Shown: piece by piece, positions 25,442 to 33,602 of the stretch
How the letters are laid out: every line of letters starts with the position of its first letter
Numbering within the stretch: position 1 is the stretch's first letter
From: Akkermansiaceae bacterium UBA956
GTDB lineage: Bacteria; Verrucomicrobiota; Verrucomicrobiia; Verrucomicrobiales; Akkermansiaceae
NCBI GenBank assembly: GCA_002293145.1
Contig: DBCO01000025.1
Location: 1-64,000, forward strand
Reading direction: 5' to 3'
Length of the DNA stretch: 64,000 nt
Made by a program: the position numbers and the translations under genes
The notes under the pieces: generated by a model
Database searches by the model: none
Told to the model about the DNA's origin: nothing
What the model saw: only the letters and a program-made list of their open reading frames with translations

Positions 25442-25842
25442 GTTGAAAGTGACGATTACGTAAGTGAGCTGAGAATTGTAGCGCGAAATGGGCCGATTTC
25501 CCAAACAATTCCCGAAAATGCCGATGATTTGTCTGTCAGCAGCATTTTTGGCATCGATGTCTGCATCCTCGCACATGAATAGCGACGGGAATTGATTTTT
25601 TGTTCATTTTTTCTTGAACAAACTGAGCCTTGCACTATGTTTGCTGCGGATTACTAAATCCCTTGTGCCATAAAGGCTAGACCGAAAAATTCCCCAAACA
25701 CTAAGGACAGGTTTTGTTGCGGAAATGTGACAATCGACCAAGGGCGGCAGCGCAGAGAAAATTTTAAATCGCTAAAAATCGGTGCATCCCGACAGCATCT
25801 TGCTTCGCTAGCAGGCAGCATGCTTGATTGATTGCTTGATTG
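25442..25842. other. Divergent intergenic region upstream of the polysaccharide locus
   Basis: A 401-bp gene-free region between the minus-strand adaptor gene and the plus-strand polysaccharide locus. It holds an inverted repeat (25600-25621), a candidate promoter, an ops-like element (25743-25753) and a 12-bp tandem duplication at the glf start (25822-25845). If the candidate promoter is right, the glf transcript has a leader of about 200 nt. No open frame of coding character is seen. Confidence 0.7.
25600..25641 (+). promoter_or_regulatory. Candidate promoter overlapped by an inverted repeat
   Basis: A perfect 7-bp inverted repeat, TTGTTCA (25600-25606) and TGAACAA (25615-25621), has an 8-nt spacer. 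Its right arm overlaps a possible -35 box TTGAAC (25614-25619), followed after 16 bp by TATGTT (25636-25641), each matching four of six consensus bases. The arrangement is what a repressor site over a promoter would look like. The call is by pattern only. Confidence 0.35.
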
Positions 25843-25845
25843 ATG
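25822..25845 (+). repeat. 12-bp tandem duplication at the glf start codon
   Basis: GCTTGATTGATT (25822-25833) is followed directly by GCTTGATTGATG (25834-25845), differing only in the last base. The second copy supplies the ATG at 25843. The duplication occupies the place where a ribosome-binding site would be, and no purine-rich Shine-Dalgarno sequence is visible. Confidence 0.8.
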
Positions 25846-27009
25846 TCAGCCATTTCTTCCATCGATTTCCTGATCGTCGGTGCTGGTTTTTCCGGCCTCG
25901 TGACGGCAGAGCGCCTTACTAACAGCGGATTCCGCTGCGTCGTGATCGATCAGCGCGATCACCTCGGCGGCAATGCCTACGACTGCTATGATGAAACTGG
26001 TATACTGATCCATCCCTACGGACCACATTATTTTCGCACAAACTCACAGCGAATCATCGATTACCTCTCGCGCTTCACGGAATGGCAGCACGTTGACTAC
26101 GAAATCAAAAGTTTCACCCGCGGCAAATTCTGGAGTTTTCCCATCAATCTCAATACCTTTGAGGAATGGTTGGGCCGATCATCCAACGAGGAGGAATGGA
26201 GCGAATGGCTAGCGCAAAACAAAGTCGCGATTGATCAACCGCAAAACTCGGAGGAAGTCATCGTCAGCCAAGTCGGATGGGAACTCTACCGCGCGTTTTT
26301 TGAGCAATACACTCTTAAGCAATGGAAATTGCACCCTCGCGAGCTTCAGGCCTCGGTGTGTGGAAGAATCCCGATCCGCCTAAATCGCGACAATCGCTAT
26401 CTCACTGATACTTTTCAAGCGCTGCCCGCAAAAGGCTACACCGCGATGTTTCAATCCATGGTTGATCAGTCGCCGGGTGTCGAAGTAAAGCTCAGCACCT
26501 CCTTCTCGGATGCCAAGCAGCAGTATTCGTATCAGCACCTGATTTTCACGGGCCCGATCGATGCCTACTACAATCACTGCTTTGGAGCTTTGCCTTATCG
26601 ATCTTTGCGTTTTGAACGTGAAACATACCAAGCTCCAGAACTCACGGCACGCGAAGAAATTTCTGGAAAAACAGGCCATTGGCAGCCATTCTTGCAGGTG
26701 AATTATCCCGATCTCGATGTCCCCTTCACGCGCATTGTCGAGATCAAGCACGCCACTCATCAAGACATCGATGCCACGACCATCGTCAAAGAATTTCCAG
26801 AAGATTGGAGCCCCGGTAAAGAACCTTTCTATCCGATTCCCACAGACGAAAGCGCCGCGCTCTACGCACGCTACCGTGCTCTAGCAGATCAGGAACCTGA
26901 CGTTTCCCTCATCGGTCGCCTCGGCACCTATCGCTATTACAACATGGATCAAGTCACCGGTATGGCGCTTACGGAAGCGGAGAAATTGATCAAACGTTAC
27001 TCTCAATAA
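25843..27009 (+). CDS. glf: UDP-galactopyranose mutase
   Basis: A 388-residue flavoenzyme that converts UDP-galactopyranose to UDP-galactofuranose in the cytoplasm. It has the N-terminal FAD motif FLIVGAGFSGLVTAERL, the RDHLGGNAYD segment and HPYGPHYFRTNS with the active-site His region. Also present are FFEQYTLKQW, RIPIRLNRDNRYLTDTFQALPAKGY and the C-terminal IGRLGTYRYYNMDQ. All are diagnostic for bacterial Glf. The ATG at 25843 is preferred over a TTG one codon earlier. It is the first gene of the long plus-strand polysaccharide locus and is followed after 6 bp by the UXS-like gene. Confidence 0.95.
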   Translation: MSAISSIDFLIVGAGFSGLVTAERLTNSGFRCVVIDQRDHLGGNAYDCYDETGILIHPYGPHYFRTNSQRIIDYLSRFTEWQHVDYEIKSFTRGKFWSFPINLNTFEEWLGRSSNEEEWSEWLAQNKVAIDQPQNSEEVIVSQVGWELYRAFFEQYTLKQWKLHPRELQASVCGRIPIRLNRDNRYLTDTFQALPAKGYTAMFQSMVDQSPGVEVKLSTSFSDAKQQYSYQHLIFTGPIDAYYNHCFGALPYRSLRFERETYQAPELTAREEISGKTGHWQPFLQVNYPDLDVPFTRIVEIKHATHQDIDATTIVKEFPEDWSPGKEPFYPIPTDESAALYARYRALADQEPDVSLIGRLGTYRYYNMDQVTGMALTEAEKLIKRYSQ

Positions 27010-27015
27010 AATTTT

Positions 27016-27966
27016 ATGGCAACAGAACAAAAGACAGCAGTAGTCACCGGAGGTGCAGGATTCGTGCCTTCTCATTTAGTCGATAAATTGTTAGCTGAAG
27101 GACTACGCGTCATTGCGTTTGATAACTTCGTCACGGGCAATGCACGCAATGTGGCGCACTTGCAGGATCATGCGAATTTCCATTTAATGGAGCACGATGT
27201 TTCGCTGCCCTTCGATGTCGATGGTTCTGTGGATTATGTGTTTCACATGGCATCACCAGCGAGCCCGATTGACTATGTGCAAATTCCGATCGAAACGCTC
27301 AAAGCTGGCTCGTATGCCACACACAATGCGTTAGATTTGGCGCTCCGCAAAAATGCGACATTTCTCGTTGCTTCGACATCGGAGGTTTACGGCGATCCAG
27401 AGATCCATCCGCAGCAGGAAAGTTACTGGGGCAATGTTAATTCAATCGGCGTGCGCAGTTGCTACGATGAAGCCAAGCGCTATGCCGAAGCTGCAACCAT
27501 GGCCTACCACCGTGCTCATGGATTGGATACGAAAATTGTTCGCATTTTCAATACCTACGGTCCACGCATGCGACTCGACGACGGCCGCGTCGTGCCAGCA
27601 TTCATCGGCCAAGCCCTGCGCGGCGAACCGATGACGATATTTGGTGATGGCTCGCAAACACGCTCGTTCTGCTACGTGTCCGATCTCGTCGAAGGCATCT
27701 GGCGTTTGGCGAATAGTGATTTTCATGAGCCTGTCAATTGCGGCAATCCTCACGAAATGACGATCATGCAATTCGCCGAGGCCATCGCTCGGCATTTCGT
27801 AATCGAACTCACCTTGGATCAGCGTCCGCTGCCACCCGATGATCCAAAGCTCCGCCGCCCCGATATCACTCGTGCTAAGCAAATTCTCCAATGGGAACCA
27901 GTCGTCTCCTTCGATGATGGCATCAAGCAGACAATCGAGTATTTTCGCGATTTTGTGACTCAGTAA
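27016..27966 (+). CDS. UDP-glucuronate decarboxylase-like SDR (UDP-xylose synthase)
   Basis: A 316-residue extended short-chain dehydrogenase. The segment FHMASPASPIDYVQIPIETLK is the signature of UDP-glucuronate decarboxylase. Catalytic Ser/Tyr/Lys are in ASTSEVYGDPEIHPQ and the SCYDEAKRYAEA motif. FNTYGPRM and DGSQTRSFCYVSDLVEGI are also typical. With the ugd gene at 33.6 kb it would make UDP-xylose. One oddity is the nucleotide-binding loop GGAGFVPSH, in which Pro replaces the third Gly of the usual GxxGxxG. Its effect on NAD binding is unknown. It lies 6 bp after glf. Confidence 0.88.
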   Translation: MATEQKTAVVTGGAGFVPSHLVDKLLAEGLRVIAFDNFVTGNARNVAHLQDHANFHLMEHDVSLPFDVDGSVDYVFHMASPASPIDYVQIPIETLKAGSYATHNALDLALRKNATFLVASTSEVYGDPEIHPQQESYWGNVNSIGVRSCYDEAKRYAEAATMAYHRAHGLDTKIVRIFNTYGPRMRLDDGRVVPAFIGQALRGEPMTIFGDGSQTRSFCYVSDLVEGIWRLANSDFHEPVNCGNPHEMTIMQFAEAIARHFVIELTLDQRPLPPDDPKLRRPDITRAKQILQWEPVVSFDDGIKQTIEYFRDFVTQ

Positions 27967-27987
27967 ATTCTAGCTCGTCTACTGACG

Positions 27988-28815
27988 ATGAAGCAGTTTG
28001 TAAAATTCATTCTCCCGCATGGCATTGTGCGCATTCTGCAAACTCGCCAAGAGCGTGGCTACCAGCGTGGACGTGCTGCAATCTCGAAGTCACTCCCATC
28101 ACTAGCGCCGCTCGATCAAAGTGTGATGCTTGATTTCATCGCATCACGTGGCGTAAATCGAGCACAAGCTAGTCATGGCACCATGCCGGAAGCATCGCTG
28201 GCGTTTCTCGCCTCATTGCTGCGCCAAAACTACGACAATTCTCGAGCTCTGATAGGTCTCCATGTTGGCAATTTTGTGGGGATTTCACTTGCGTATTTGG
28301 CGCATGTAGCAAAAAGCATTAATTCGACATCATTGGTCATTGCCGTTGATCCTAATCTCGAACACCGTGGTATCTCAAACCCGCAAAATCATGCATGCGC
28401 CTTGCTCGACCACTTCGCTCTCTCTGGTAATGTCTTGCTCTGCTGCGGATTTTCTCATGAAAAAAACGTGAGCAACGATGGGCGCAATTATCTGGATGGA
28501 AATCGCCTGTTAGAGTCCGCGGAAGTGGAACAAAAAATAGCCCAAGAACATGCTCCACACTCGGTGATCGATCATCTGAAGCAACTGCAAGTCGCCTCCA
28601 TTGATTTCGCCTTGATTGATGGCAACCACGAATCAGCCTACGTGCAAGATGAGTTGGTGAAAATCCATCCGTTGATGCGCAAAGGTGGGTTGATTTTCAT
28701 GGACGACATCAGCGAAGGCTGGCCGATGCTCAAGCAGGTTTTCGAGAACAGCAGCAACAAACTTTTCCGCGTATCAGAAGCGGATGGCAGAGTGGGAGTG
28801 TTGGAGGTATTGTAA
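27988..28815 (+). CDS. Class I SAM-dependent methyltransferase-like protein (Methyltransf_24 type)
   Basis: A 275-residue soluble protein. A Rossmann-like core starts with ALIGLHVGNFVGISLAYLA, which stands where methyltransferases have the glycine-rich loop (GxxxGxS). It continues with LVIAVDPNLEHRGI (acidic end of strand 2) and DFALIDGNHESAYVQDELV, then GGLIFMDDI, which is the Methyltransf_24 pattern seen in polysaccharide methyltransferases. It would methylate a sugar or sugar nucleotide, but the substrate is not known. It is followed after 2 bp by the small-ORF/nucleotidyltransferase pair. Confidence 0.75.
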   Translation: MKQFVKFILPHGIVRILQTRQERGYQRGRAAISKSLPSLAPLDQSVMLDFIASRGVNRAQASHGTMPEASLAFLASLLRQNYDNSRALIGLHVGNFVGISLAYLAHVAKSINSTSLVIAVDPNLEHRGISNPQNHACALLDHFALSGNVLLCCGFSHEKNVSNDGRNYLDGNRLLESAEVEQKIAQEHAPHSVIDHLKQLQVASIDFALIDGNHESAYVQDELVKIHPLMRKGGLIFMDDISEGWPMLKQVFENSSNKLFRVSEADGRVGVLEVL

Positions 28816-28817
28816 TC

Positions 28818-29027
28818 ATGAAAAACGACCTCGAGAATCATCAGCTTGCACCTCGACTCGATCCTCATCGAATTCTCACAGTCGAGGAGAAGCTAACAAT
28901 TTCCCAAGCATTATACCAAACCGCAAAAGTGGTAAAAATCGGGATGCTTCGACGCAGTCACCCCGATTGGAGCGAAGAGGCACTGGTCAAGGAGGCGCAA
29001 CGCATGTTGTTTTTGATGCATGATTGA
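28818..29027 (+). CDS. Small protein paired with a nucleotidyltransferase
   Basis: A 69-residue, mainly helical protein. The part ILTVEEKLTISQALYQTAKVV, then MLRRSHPDWSEEALVKEAQRML, resembles small proteins encoded in front of MNT-type nucleotidyltransferases in many bacteria, where HPDWSEEEL is recurrent. It overlaps the next gene by 8 bp, so the two are translationally coupled. An antitoxin-like or accessory role is possible by analogy with two-gene toxin-antitoxin arrangements. No experimental function is known to me. Confidence 0.75.
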   Translation: MKNDLENHQLAPRLDPHRILTVEEKLTISQALYQTAKVVKIGMLRRSHPDWSEEALVKEAQRMLFLMHD

Positions 29028-29586
29028 TTTAATCTCTACATTCATTGAACCGCTGGAAAAAAGTGGATTCAGCTATATGATCACTGGTTCTGTTGCCACC
29101 ATCGCTTATGCGCAACCTCGACTCACTAACGACATTGATTTGATTCTTGAGATTTCGCACAAGCAAGTTGATCTGCTTTGCTCAGCTTTCCCTGAAGATC
29201 GCTTTTATTTGCCGCCCTCAGACGTGATCAAAGCTGAGTGCGCGAGAACACAACGAGGACACCTCAATATCATCCACCTCGAAAGCATGCTGAAAGCTGA
29301 TGTTTATCTTTGCGGTAACGATCCATTGCACCATTGGGCATTGGCCCGACCAGTCAGAATTCAACTTGCTGATCTAACAGTTTCCTTTGCTCCACCTGAA
29401 TATGTGATGCTACGGAAAATGGAGTTTTTCCAAGAGGGTGGCTCCGAAAAGCATTTGCGTGATATCGCGAATATCATCGAAACAAGTGGTGGGATCATCG
29501 ATCATTCATTTCTCCATGCACAAATCAATCAGCGTAGCCTGTTAGCTGCTTGGGAGCGTGTAAATGTAACGAAACCAAATTCTTAG
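29020..29586 (+). CDS. Nucleotidyltransferase-fold protein (DUF6036/AbiEii-like)
   Basis: A 188-residue protein with the minimal nucleotidyltransferase motif GSVATIAYAQPRLTNDIDLIL, which gives the GS helix and DxD metal site (Asp-Ile-Asp near residue 39). The C-terminal part (FAPPEYVMLRKMEFFQEGGSEKHLRDIANII) has the Lys and Asp residues typical of DUF6036/AbiEii-like nucleotidyltransferases. These are often toxins or defence factors. It is the second gene of a coupled pair embedded between a methyltransferase and fcl, not a recognised sugar-pathway enzyme. Confidence 0.8.
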   Translation: MIDLISTFIEPLEKSGFSYMITGSVATIAYAQPRLTNDIDLILEISHKQVDLLCSAFPEDRFYLPPSDVIKAECARTQRGHLNIIHLESMLKADVYLCGNDPLHHWALARPVRIQLADLTVSFAPPEYVMLRKMEFFQEGGSEKHLRDIANIIETSGGIIDHSFLHAQINQRSLLAAWERVNVTKPNS

Positions 29587-29607
29587 AATTTCCATCAGCA
29601 TTCTCTT

Positions 29608-30540
29608 ATGAAACTTTTTATCGCAGGTCATCGAGGCATGGTTGGTTCTGCTCTCTTGCGCGCTGTTCCTCAAGCCTTCGACGATGTTATTGTTGCAGAC
29701 CGTCACGAACTCGATCTCACGAACCAAGATCAAGTCTATCGTTTTCTCGAAAAGCATGCTCCTGATACGGTGATCATCGCTGCCGCGAAAGTTGGCGGTA
29801 TTCATGCGAATTCGACCTATCCCGCTGAGTTCATTTTTCAAAATCTCGCCATCACCTCGAACCTCGTCGAGGGGAGTCGCCGTGCTGGTGTGACCCGCTT
29901 GCTCAATCTCGGAAGCTCTTGCATCTATCCGAAACACGCGCCGCAACCAATGCCCGAATCGTGCTTGCTTACCAGCGAATTGGAGCCAACCAACGAGGCC
30001 TACGCCATTGCGAAAATTGCCGGCCTCAAGCTTTGCCAATACTATCGCCAGCAATACGGGCTGCTTTACCACTCAGCCATGCCGACCAATCTCTACGGTC
30101 CGGGCGACAATTATCATGCAGAAAACAGCCACGTCATTCCTGCGCTCATTCGCCGATTCCACGAAGCAAAAGTCCGCGGTGATGCCACCGTTACCATTTG
30201 GGGCACGGGTACTCCACGGCGCGAATTCCTATACGTCAATGACCTCGCCGCTGCTTGTTATTATTTGTTAGATCAGGAAAACCCTTCAGACTGGGTCAAC
30301 GTCGGTTGTGGCATTGATGTCAGCATTGGCGAACTCGCCCTAGCCGTGGCTCAAATCACGGGTTTTCCAGGAGGCATCGAATTTGATACCACGAAGCCCG
30401 ACGGCACTCCACGTAAATTGTTAGATATTTCGCTTTTGTCATCATCGGGTTGGTCGCCACTCGTCCCCTTAAATCAAGGACTGGCGCTGGCGTATGATGA
30501 TTTCCTAACATCAATCACTACTGGCAAGGTTCGCAATTGA
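29608..30540 (+). CDS. fcl: GDP-L-fucose synthase
   Basis: A 310-residue bifunctional 3,5-epimerase/4-reductase that completes GDP-L-fucose synthesis from GDP-4-keto-6-deoxymannose. The Rossmann loop GHRGMVGSAL, the AAKVGGIHAN segment and LNLGSSCIYPKHAPQPM with the catalytic Ser are typical. The catalytic Tyr and Lys are in NEAYAIAKIAGLKLC; PTNLYGPGDNYH and REFLYVNDLA follow. It precedes gmd by 39 bp, and the two act in sequence (gmd first). Confidence 0.96.
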   Translation: MKLFIAGHRGMVGSALLRAVPQAFDDVIVADRHELDLTNQDQVYRFLEKHAPDTVIIAAAKVGGIHANSTYPAEFIFQNLAITSNLVEGSRRAGVTRLLNLGSSCIYPKHAPQPMPESCLLTSELEPTNEAYAIAKIAGLKLCQYYRQQYGLLYHSAMPTNLYGPGDNYHAENSHVIPALIRRFHEAKVRGDATVTIWGTGTPRREFLYVNDLAAACYYLLDQENPSDWVNVGCGIDVSIGELALAVAQITGFPGGIEFDTTKPDGTPRKLLDISLLSSSGWSPLVPLNQGLALAYDDFLTSITTGKVRN

Positions 30541-30579
30541 AATGCGAGGTTCTTACCGTCCTTAAACAATTTTACTATC

Positions 30580-31695
30580 ATGAAAAAAGCTCTAATCACT
30601 GGAATCACTGGCCAAGATGGCTCCTACCTTGCTGAATTTCTTCTAGAAAAAGGCTACGAAGTTCATGGCATCAAGCGTCGAGCTTCGTTGTTCAACACCG
30701 CGCGCATCGACCACATCTATGAGGATCCGCATGTGGAAAATAGCCGCTTTCGCTTGCATTACGGCGATCTAACAGATAGCTCAAATTTGACGCGTATCCT
30801 CAGCGAAGTGCAGCCTGATGAAGTTTACAACCTCGGCGCGCAATCGCACGTTGCCGTGTCGTTCGAGGCCCCCGAATACACTGCCGATGTCGATGCGATC
30901 GGAACCCTTCGTTTGCTCGAAGCAATTCGTTTCCTCGGATTGGAAAAAAAGACCCGATTCTATCAAGCCTCGACTTCCGAACTCTACGGTCTCGTGCAGG
31001 AAACACCGCAGCGTGAGACTACTCCTTTTTACCCGCGCTCACCCTACGGCGTCGCCAAGCTTTACGCCTATTGGATCACGGTCAACTATCGCGAGTCCTA
31101 CGGCATGTATGCTTGCAATGGCATCCTCTTCAATCACGAATCACCACGACGTGGGGAAACATTTGTGACGCGGAAAATTACTCGTGCCATCGCCAACATC
31201 GCCCAAGGATTGGAGACTTGTCTTTACTTGGGGAATCTCGATGCTCTGCGCGATTGGGGCCACGCTCGCGACTACGTTCGCATGCAGTGGATGATGCTGC
31301 AACAAGACAGCCCCGAGGATTTCGTCATCGCCACAGGTAAGCAAATTTCCGTTCGCGAATTTGTTCGCATGTCGGCTCAAGAAGCAGGCATTAAACTCGA
31401 ATTCGTTGGTTCCGGCGTCGAAGAGTTTGCAAAAGTGACGCAGGTTAACGCACAGTTGGCTCCCGCGGTGAAAGTAGGTGATGTAATCGTCCGCATCGAC
31501 CCACGTTACTTCCGCCCCGCCGAAGTCGAAACTTTGTTAGGTGATCCCACCAAAGCCAAAGAGAAGCTCGGCTGGGTTCCTGAAATCACGGTCGAAGAAA
31601 TGTGCGCGGAAATGATGGTGCATGACCTCGATGTCGCACGCCAACACGCCTTGCTGAAATTGCACGGCCATCACGTTTCGATTTCGAAAGAGTAA
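30580..31695 (+). CDS. gmd: GDP-mannose 4,6-dehydratase
   Basis: A 371-residue SDR that converts GDP-D-mannose to GDP-4-keto-6-deoxy-D-mannose. Features are ALITGITGQDGSYLAEFLL, GIKRRASLFNTARIDHIY, the ASTSELYGLVQETPQ catalytic segment, the SPYGVAKLYAYWITVNYRE Tyr-Lys pair and NHESPRRGETFVTRKITRAI. The C-terminal YFRPAEVETLLGDPTKAK is also diagnostic. A GDP-mannose source (manC) is not in the window. It is followed after 11 bp by the cytidylyltransferase/GHMP fusion. Confidence 0.97.
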   Translation: MKKALITGITGQDGSYLAEFLLEKGYEVHGIKRRASLFNTARIDHIYEDPHVENSRFRLHYGDLTDSSNLTRILSEVQPDEVYNLGAQSHVAVSFEAPEYTADVDAIGTLRLLEAIRFLGLEKKTRFYQASTSELYGLVQETPQRETTPFYPRSPYGVAKLYAYWITVNYRESYGMYACNGILFNHESPRRGETFVTRKITRAIANIAQGLETCLYLGNLDALRDWGHARDYVRMQWMMLQQDSPEDFVIATGKQISVREFVRMSAQEAGIKLEFVGSGVEEFAKVTQVNAQLAPAVKVGDVIVRIDPRYFRPAEVETLLGDPTKAKEKLGWVPEITVEEMCAEMMVHDLDVARQHALLKLHGHHVSISKE

Positions 31696-31706
31696 ATCAT
31701 TTCACT

Positions 31707-32789
31707 GTGAAAAAAATCTTTGTTAGTGGATGCTACGACATCCTGCATGCGGGGCACATCCAGTTCTTTGAGGAAGCCCGCGCTCTGGGCGATCACCTCA
31801 CTGTGAGCTTTGCCTCGGAAGATGTGCTGTGGTTTCACAAACGCCGCAAGCCTGCCATTCCTGATGCTCATAAAAAAGCACTCATCGAGCAATTGCGTTG
31901 CGTCGACGCCGTGGTGATCGGTCACTCCACCGAGCCAGGCATTGACTTTCGGGAGCATTTCCTAGTCATCAATCCGGACATTCTCGCTGTTACCGAAGAT
32001 GATCAGTATGGCGATTTGAAAAGGCAGCTTTGCGCCGAAATTGGTGCCGCTTATGTGATCCTGCCAAAAACTCCGCCGCGCTTCCCTCCTGTCTCCAGCT
32101 CCGGCATCGTTAAGTGGGTACAGGCGCCGCATGAAGCTCCGCTCCGCGTTGATTTTGCCGGTGGTTGGCTCGATGTTCCGCGCTTTGCTCGTGCGGGCTC
32201 TTATGTGGTCAACTGCGCCATTTCTCCGCTTGTATCACTCAAGGAATGGCCTTTTGAAAAACGGGCAGGTCTCGGCGGTAGTGGCGCATGGGCTCTGCTG
32301 AATGGTCGCGATGGAGTCGATAGCGAGATCGAGCTTGGCGTCGGCTGGCAAGATCCCGCTGTGATCCGTGAAACTGGATGCTGCGTCTGGCGCTCCGGTC
32401 CCAAGCCCGTTCTCGATTTCAAGCAAAATGGCGACTTTTTGATGGGCAAAATGGCCATTCACTGGACTGGTACTGCGCACGATACCCCTGGTGCCGCAGA
32501 CCATCCACGCGATTATGATACCATTGCTCATTCGGCGATGATCGCTCGCGATGCCGTTCTCGCCTGTGACACCCAGCTTCTCGCCCAAGCCATCAATCTT
32601 TATCATCAGACGCAACTCGCCGAGGGCATGCAGCCCGTGCCAGACATCGATACTGCAATCGCGAAAAAATACTGCGGCGGCGGCTACGGCGGCTACGTGC
32701 TCTATCTCTTTCCCGATGAAACTGCGCGCGCCGCAGCTATCCTCCAAGCATTTCCCGAGCTTCGAGCTATCGAGCCTTTTTGCAAATAA
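31707..32789 (+). CDS. Fusion of cytidylyltransferase-like and GHMP-kinase domains
   Basis: A 360-residue protein starting at a GTG. Residues 1-135 form a TagD/RfaE-type nucleotidyltransferase with GCYDILHAGHIQFF (HxGH at 14-17) and a late VSSSGIVKW turn. From about residue 140 it becomes a GHMP kinase: APLRVDFAGGWLDVP resembles the fucokinase (FKP-type) opening, GLGGSGAWALL is the phosphate-binding loop and CGGGYGGYVLYLF is the third motif. The kinase part is only about 220 residues, compared with 300 or more in typical GHMP kinases. It may phosphorylate a free sugar and activate it as an NDP-sugar, as HldE does with a different kinase fold. The substrate is unknown; its place beside gmd-fcl suggests fucose or a heptose-like sugar. 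Confidence 0.82.
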   Translation: MKKIFVSGCYDILHAGHIQFFEEARALGDHLTVSFASEDVLWFHKRRKPAIPDAHKKALIEQLRCVDAVVIGHSTEPGIDFREHFLVINPDILAVTEDDQYGDLKRQLCAEIGAAYVILPKTPPRFPPVSSSGIVKWVQAPHEAPLRVDFAGGWLDVPRFARAGSYVVNCAISPLVSLKEWPFEKRAGLGGSGAWALLNGRDGVDSEIELGVGWQDPAVIRETGCCVWRSGPKPVLDFKQNGDFLMGKMAIHWTGTAHDTPGAADHPRDYDTIAHSAMIARDAVLACDTQLLAQAINLYHQTQLAEGMQPVPDIDTAIAKKYCGGGYGGYVLYLFPDETARAAAILQAFPELRAIEPFCK

Positions 32790-33580
32790 TGGCGAACCTG
32801 CGCAAGACGCCTCAACGCATGCATTCATTTCCCGTCATCGGCTTGCCCATCGCAGCGACGAATTACCAAGAGGCCATCGATTGGATCTTGGAGCGGGCTC
32901 TGCTTCAAGACCAAGCCTATGCCGTGGAGGCCGCGAACACCCACGTAGCCGCCCTCTCTCATCAAGATGCTGAATTTGCCGAAGCAATGGCAAAATTCGA
33001 TCTGATCTGCCCCGATGGCATGCCCCTCGTCTGGGTGCTCAATGCCCAACTCCCAGCATCCAAGCGCCTTACAGAGCGCGTCTACGGTCCTACGTTGATG
33101 TTGGAAACTTTTCGTCGCACCAATCAAACTCAGCAAAACTATCGTCACTTCCTCCTCGGTGGAAAAGAATCAACCATAGAAAAACTGCGATCCCACTTCG
33201 GAGAAAAATTTCCTCACTCCTCCATCGTCGGATCTTATTCGCCACCCTTCGGCACTTGGCCAGCAGATGAAACCACGCGCATCGCGGATATGATTCGTCA
33301 CAGCGGTGCCAATCTCGTCTGGGTCGGCCTCGGCTGCCCGAAACAAGAAAAATGGATCGCGCAGCATAAGCACCTCCTACCACCCGCCGTTTATTTCGGC
33401 ATTGGTGCTGCATTCGCATTTCATGCGGGCGAAGTTCGCCAAGCTCCTCGATTGGTCCAAAAAATCGGCATGGAATGGCTCTTTCGCCTACTCATGGAGC
33501 CTAGCCGACTTTTCAAAAGATACTTTACCTACAACAGCATTTTCGCGTATCAACTTTTCCGCGACCTCAGAAAAGACTGA
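32789..33580 (+). CDS. WecG/TagA/CpsF family glycosyltransferase
   Basis: A 263-residue glycosyltransferase (GT26) that would transfer a sugar to a polyprenyl-diphosphate-linked acceptor at the membrane. It has the signature ANTHVAALSHQDAEFAEA and CPDGMPLVW, then GGKESTIEKLRSHF, LVWVGLGCPKQEKWI and a C-terminal EWLFRLLMEPSRLFKRY, which is usual for the family. The ATG at 32789 overlaps the stop of the preceding gene by one base (TAATG), so translation is coupled. It probably adds the second sugar of the repeat unit. The initiating transferase is not in this window. Confidence 0.92.
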   Translation: MANLRKTPQRMHSFPVIGLPIAATNYQEAIDWILERALLQDQAYAVEAANTHVAALSHQDAEFAEAMAKFDLICPDGMPLVWVLNAQLPASKRLTERVYGPTLMLETFRRTNQTQQNYRHFLLGGKESTIEKLRSHFGEKFPHSSIVGSYSPPFGTWPADETTRIADMIRHSGANLVWVGLGCPKQEKWIAQHKHLLPPAVYFGIGAAFAFHAGEVRQAPRLVQKIGMEWLFRLLMEPSRLFKRYFTYNSIFAYQLFRDLRKD

Positions 33581-33602
33581 ACACGTCACCATTACGAAAC
33601 CT

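Noticed and set aside
33306..33602. N-terminal extension of the UDP-glucose dehydrogenase frame
   Set aside because: It lies inside the preceding WecG-like gene in another frame, and the Rossmann motif begins only after 33603.
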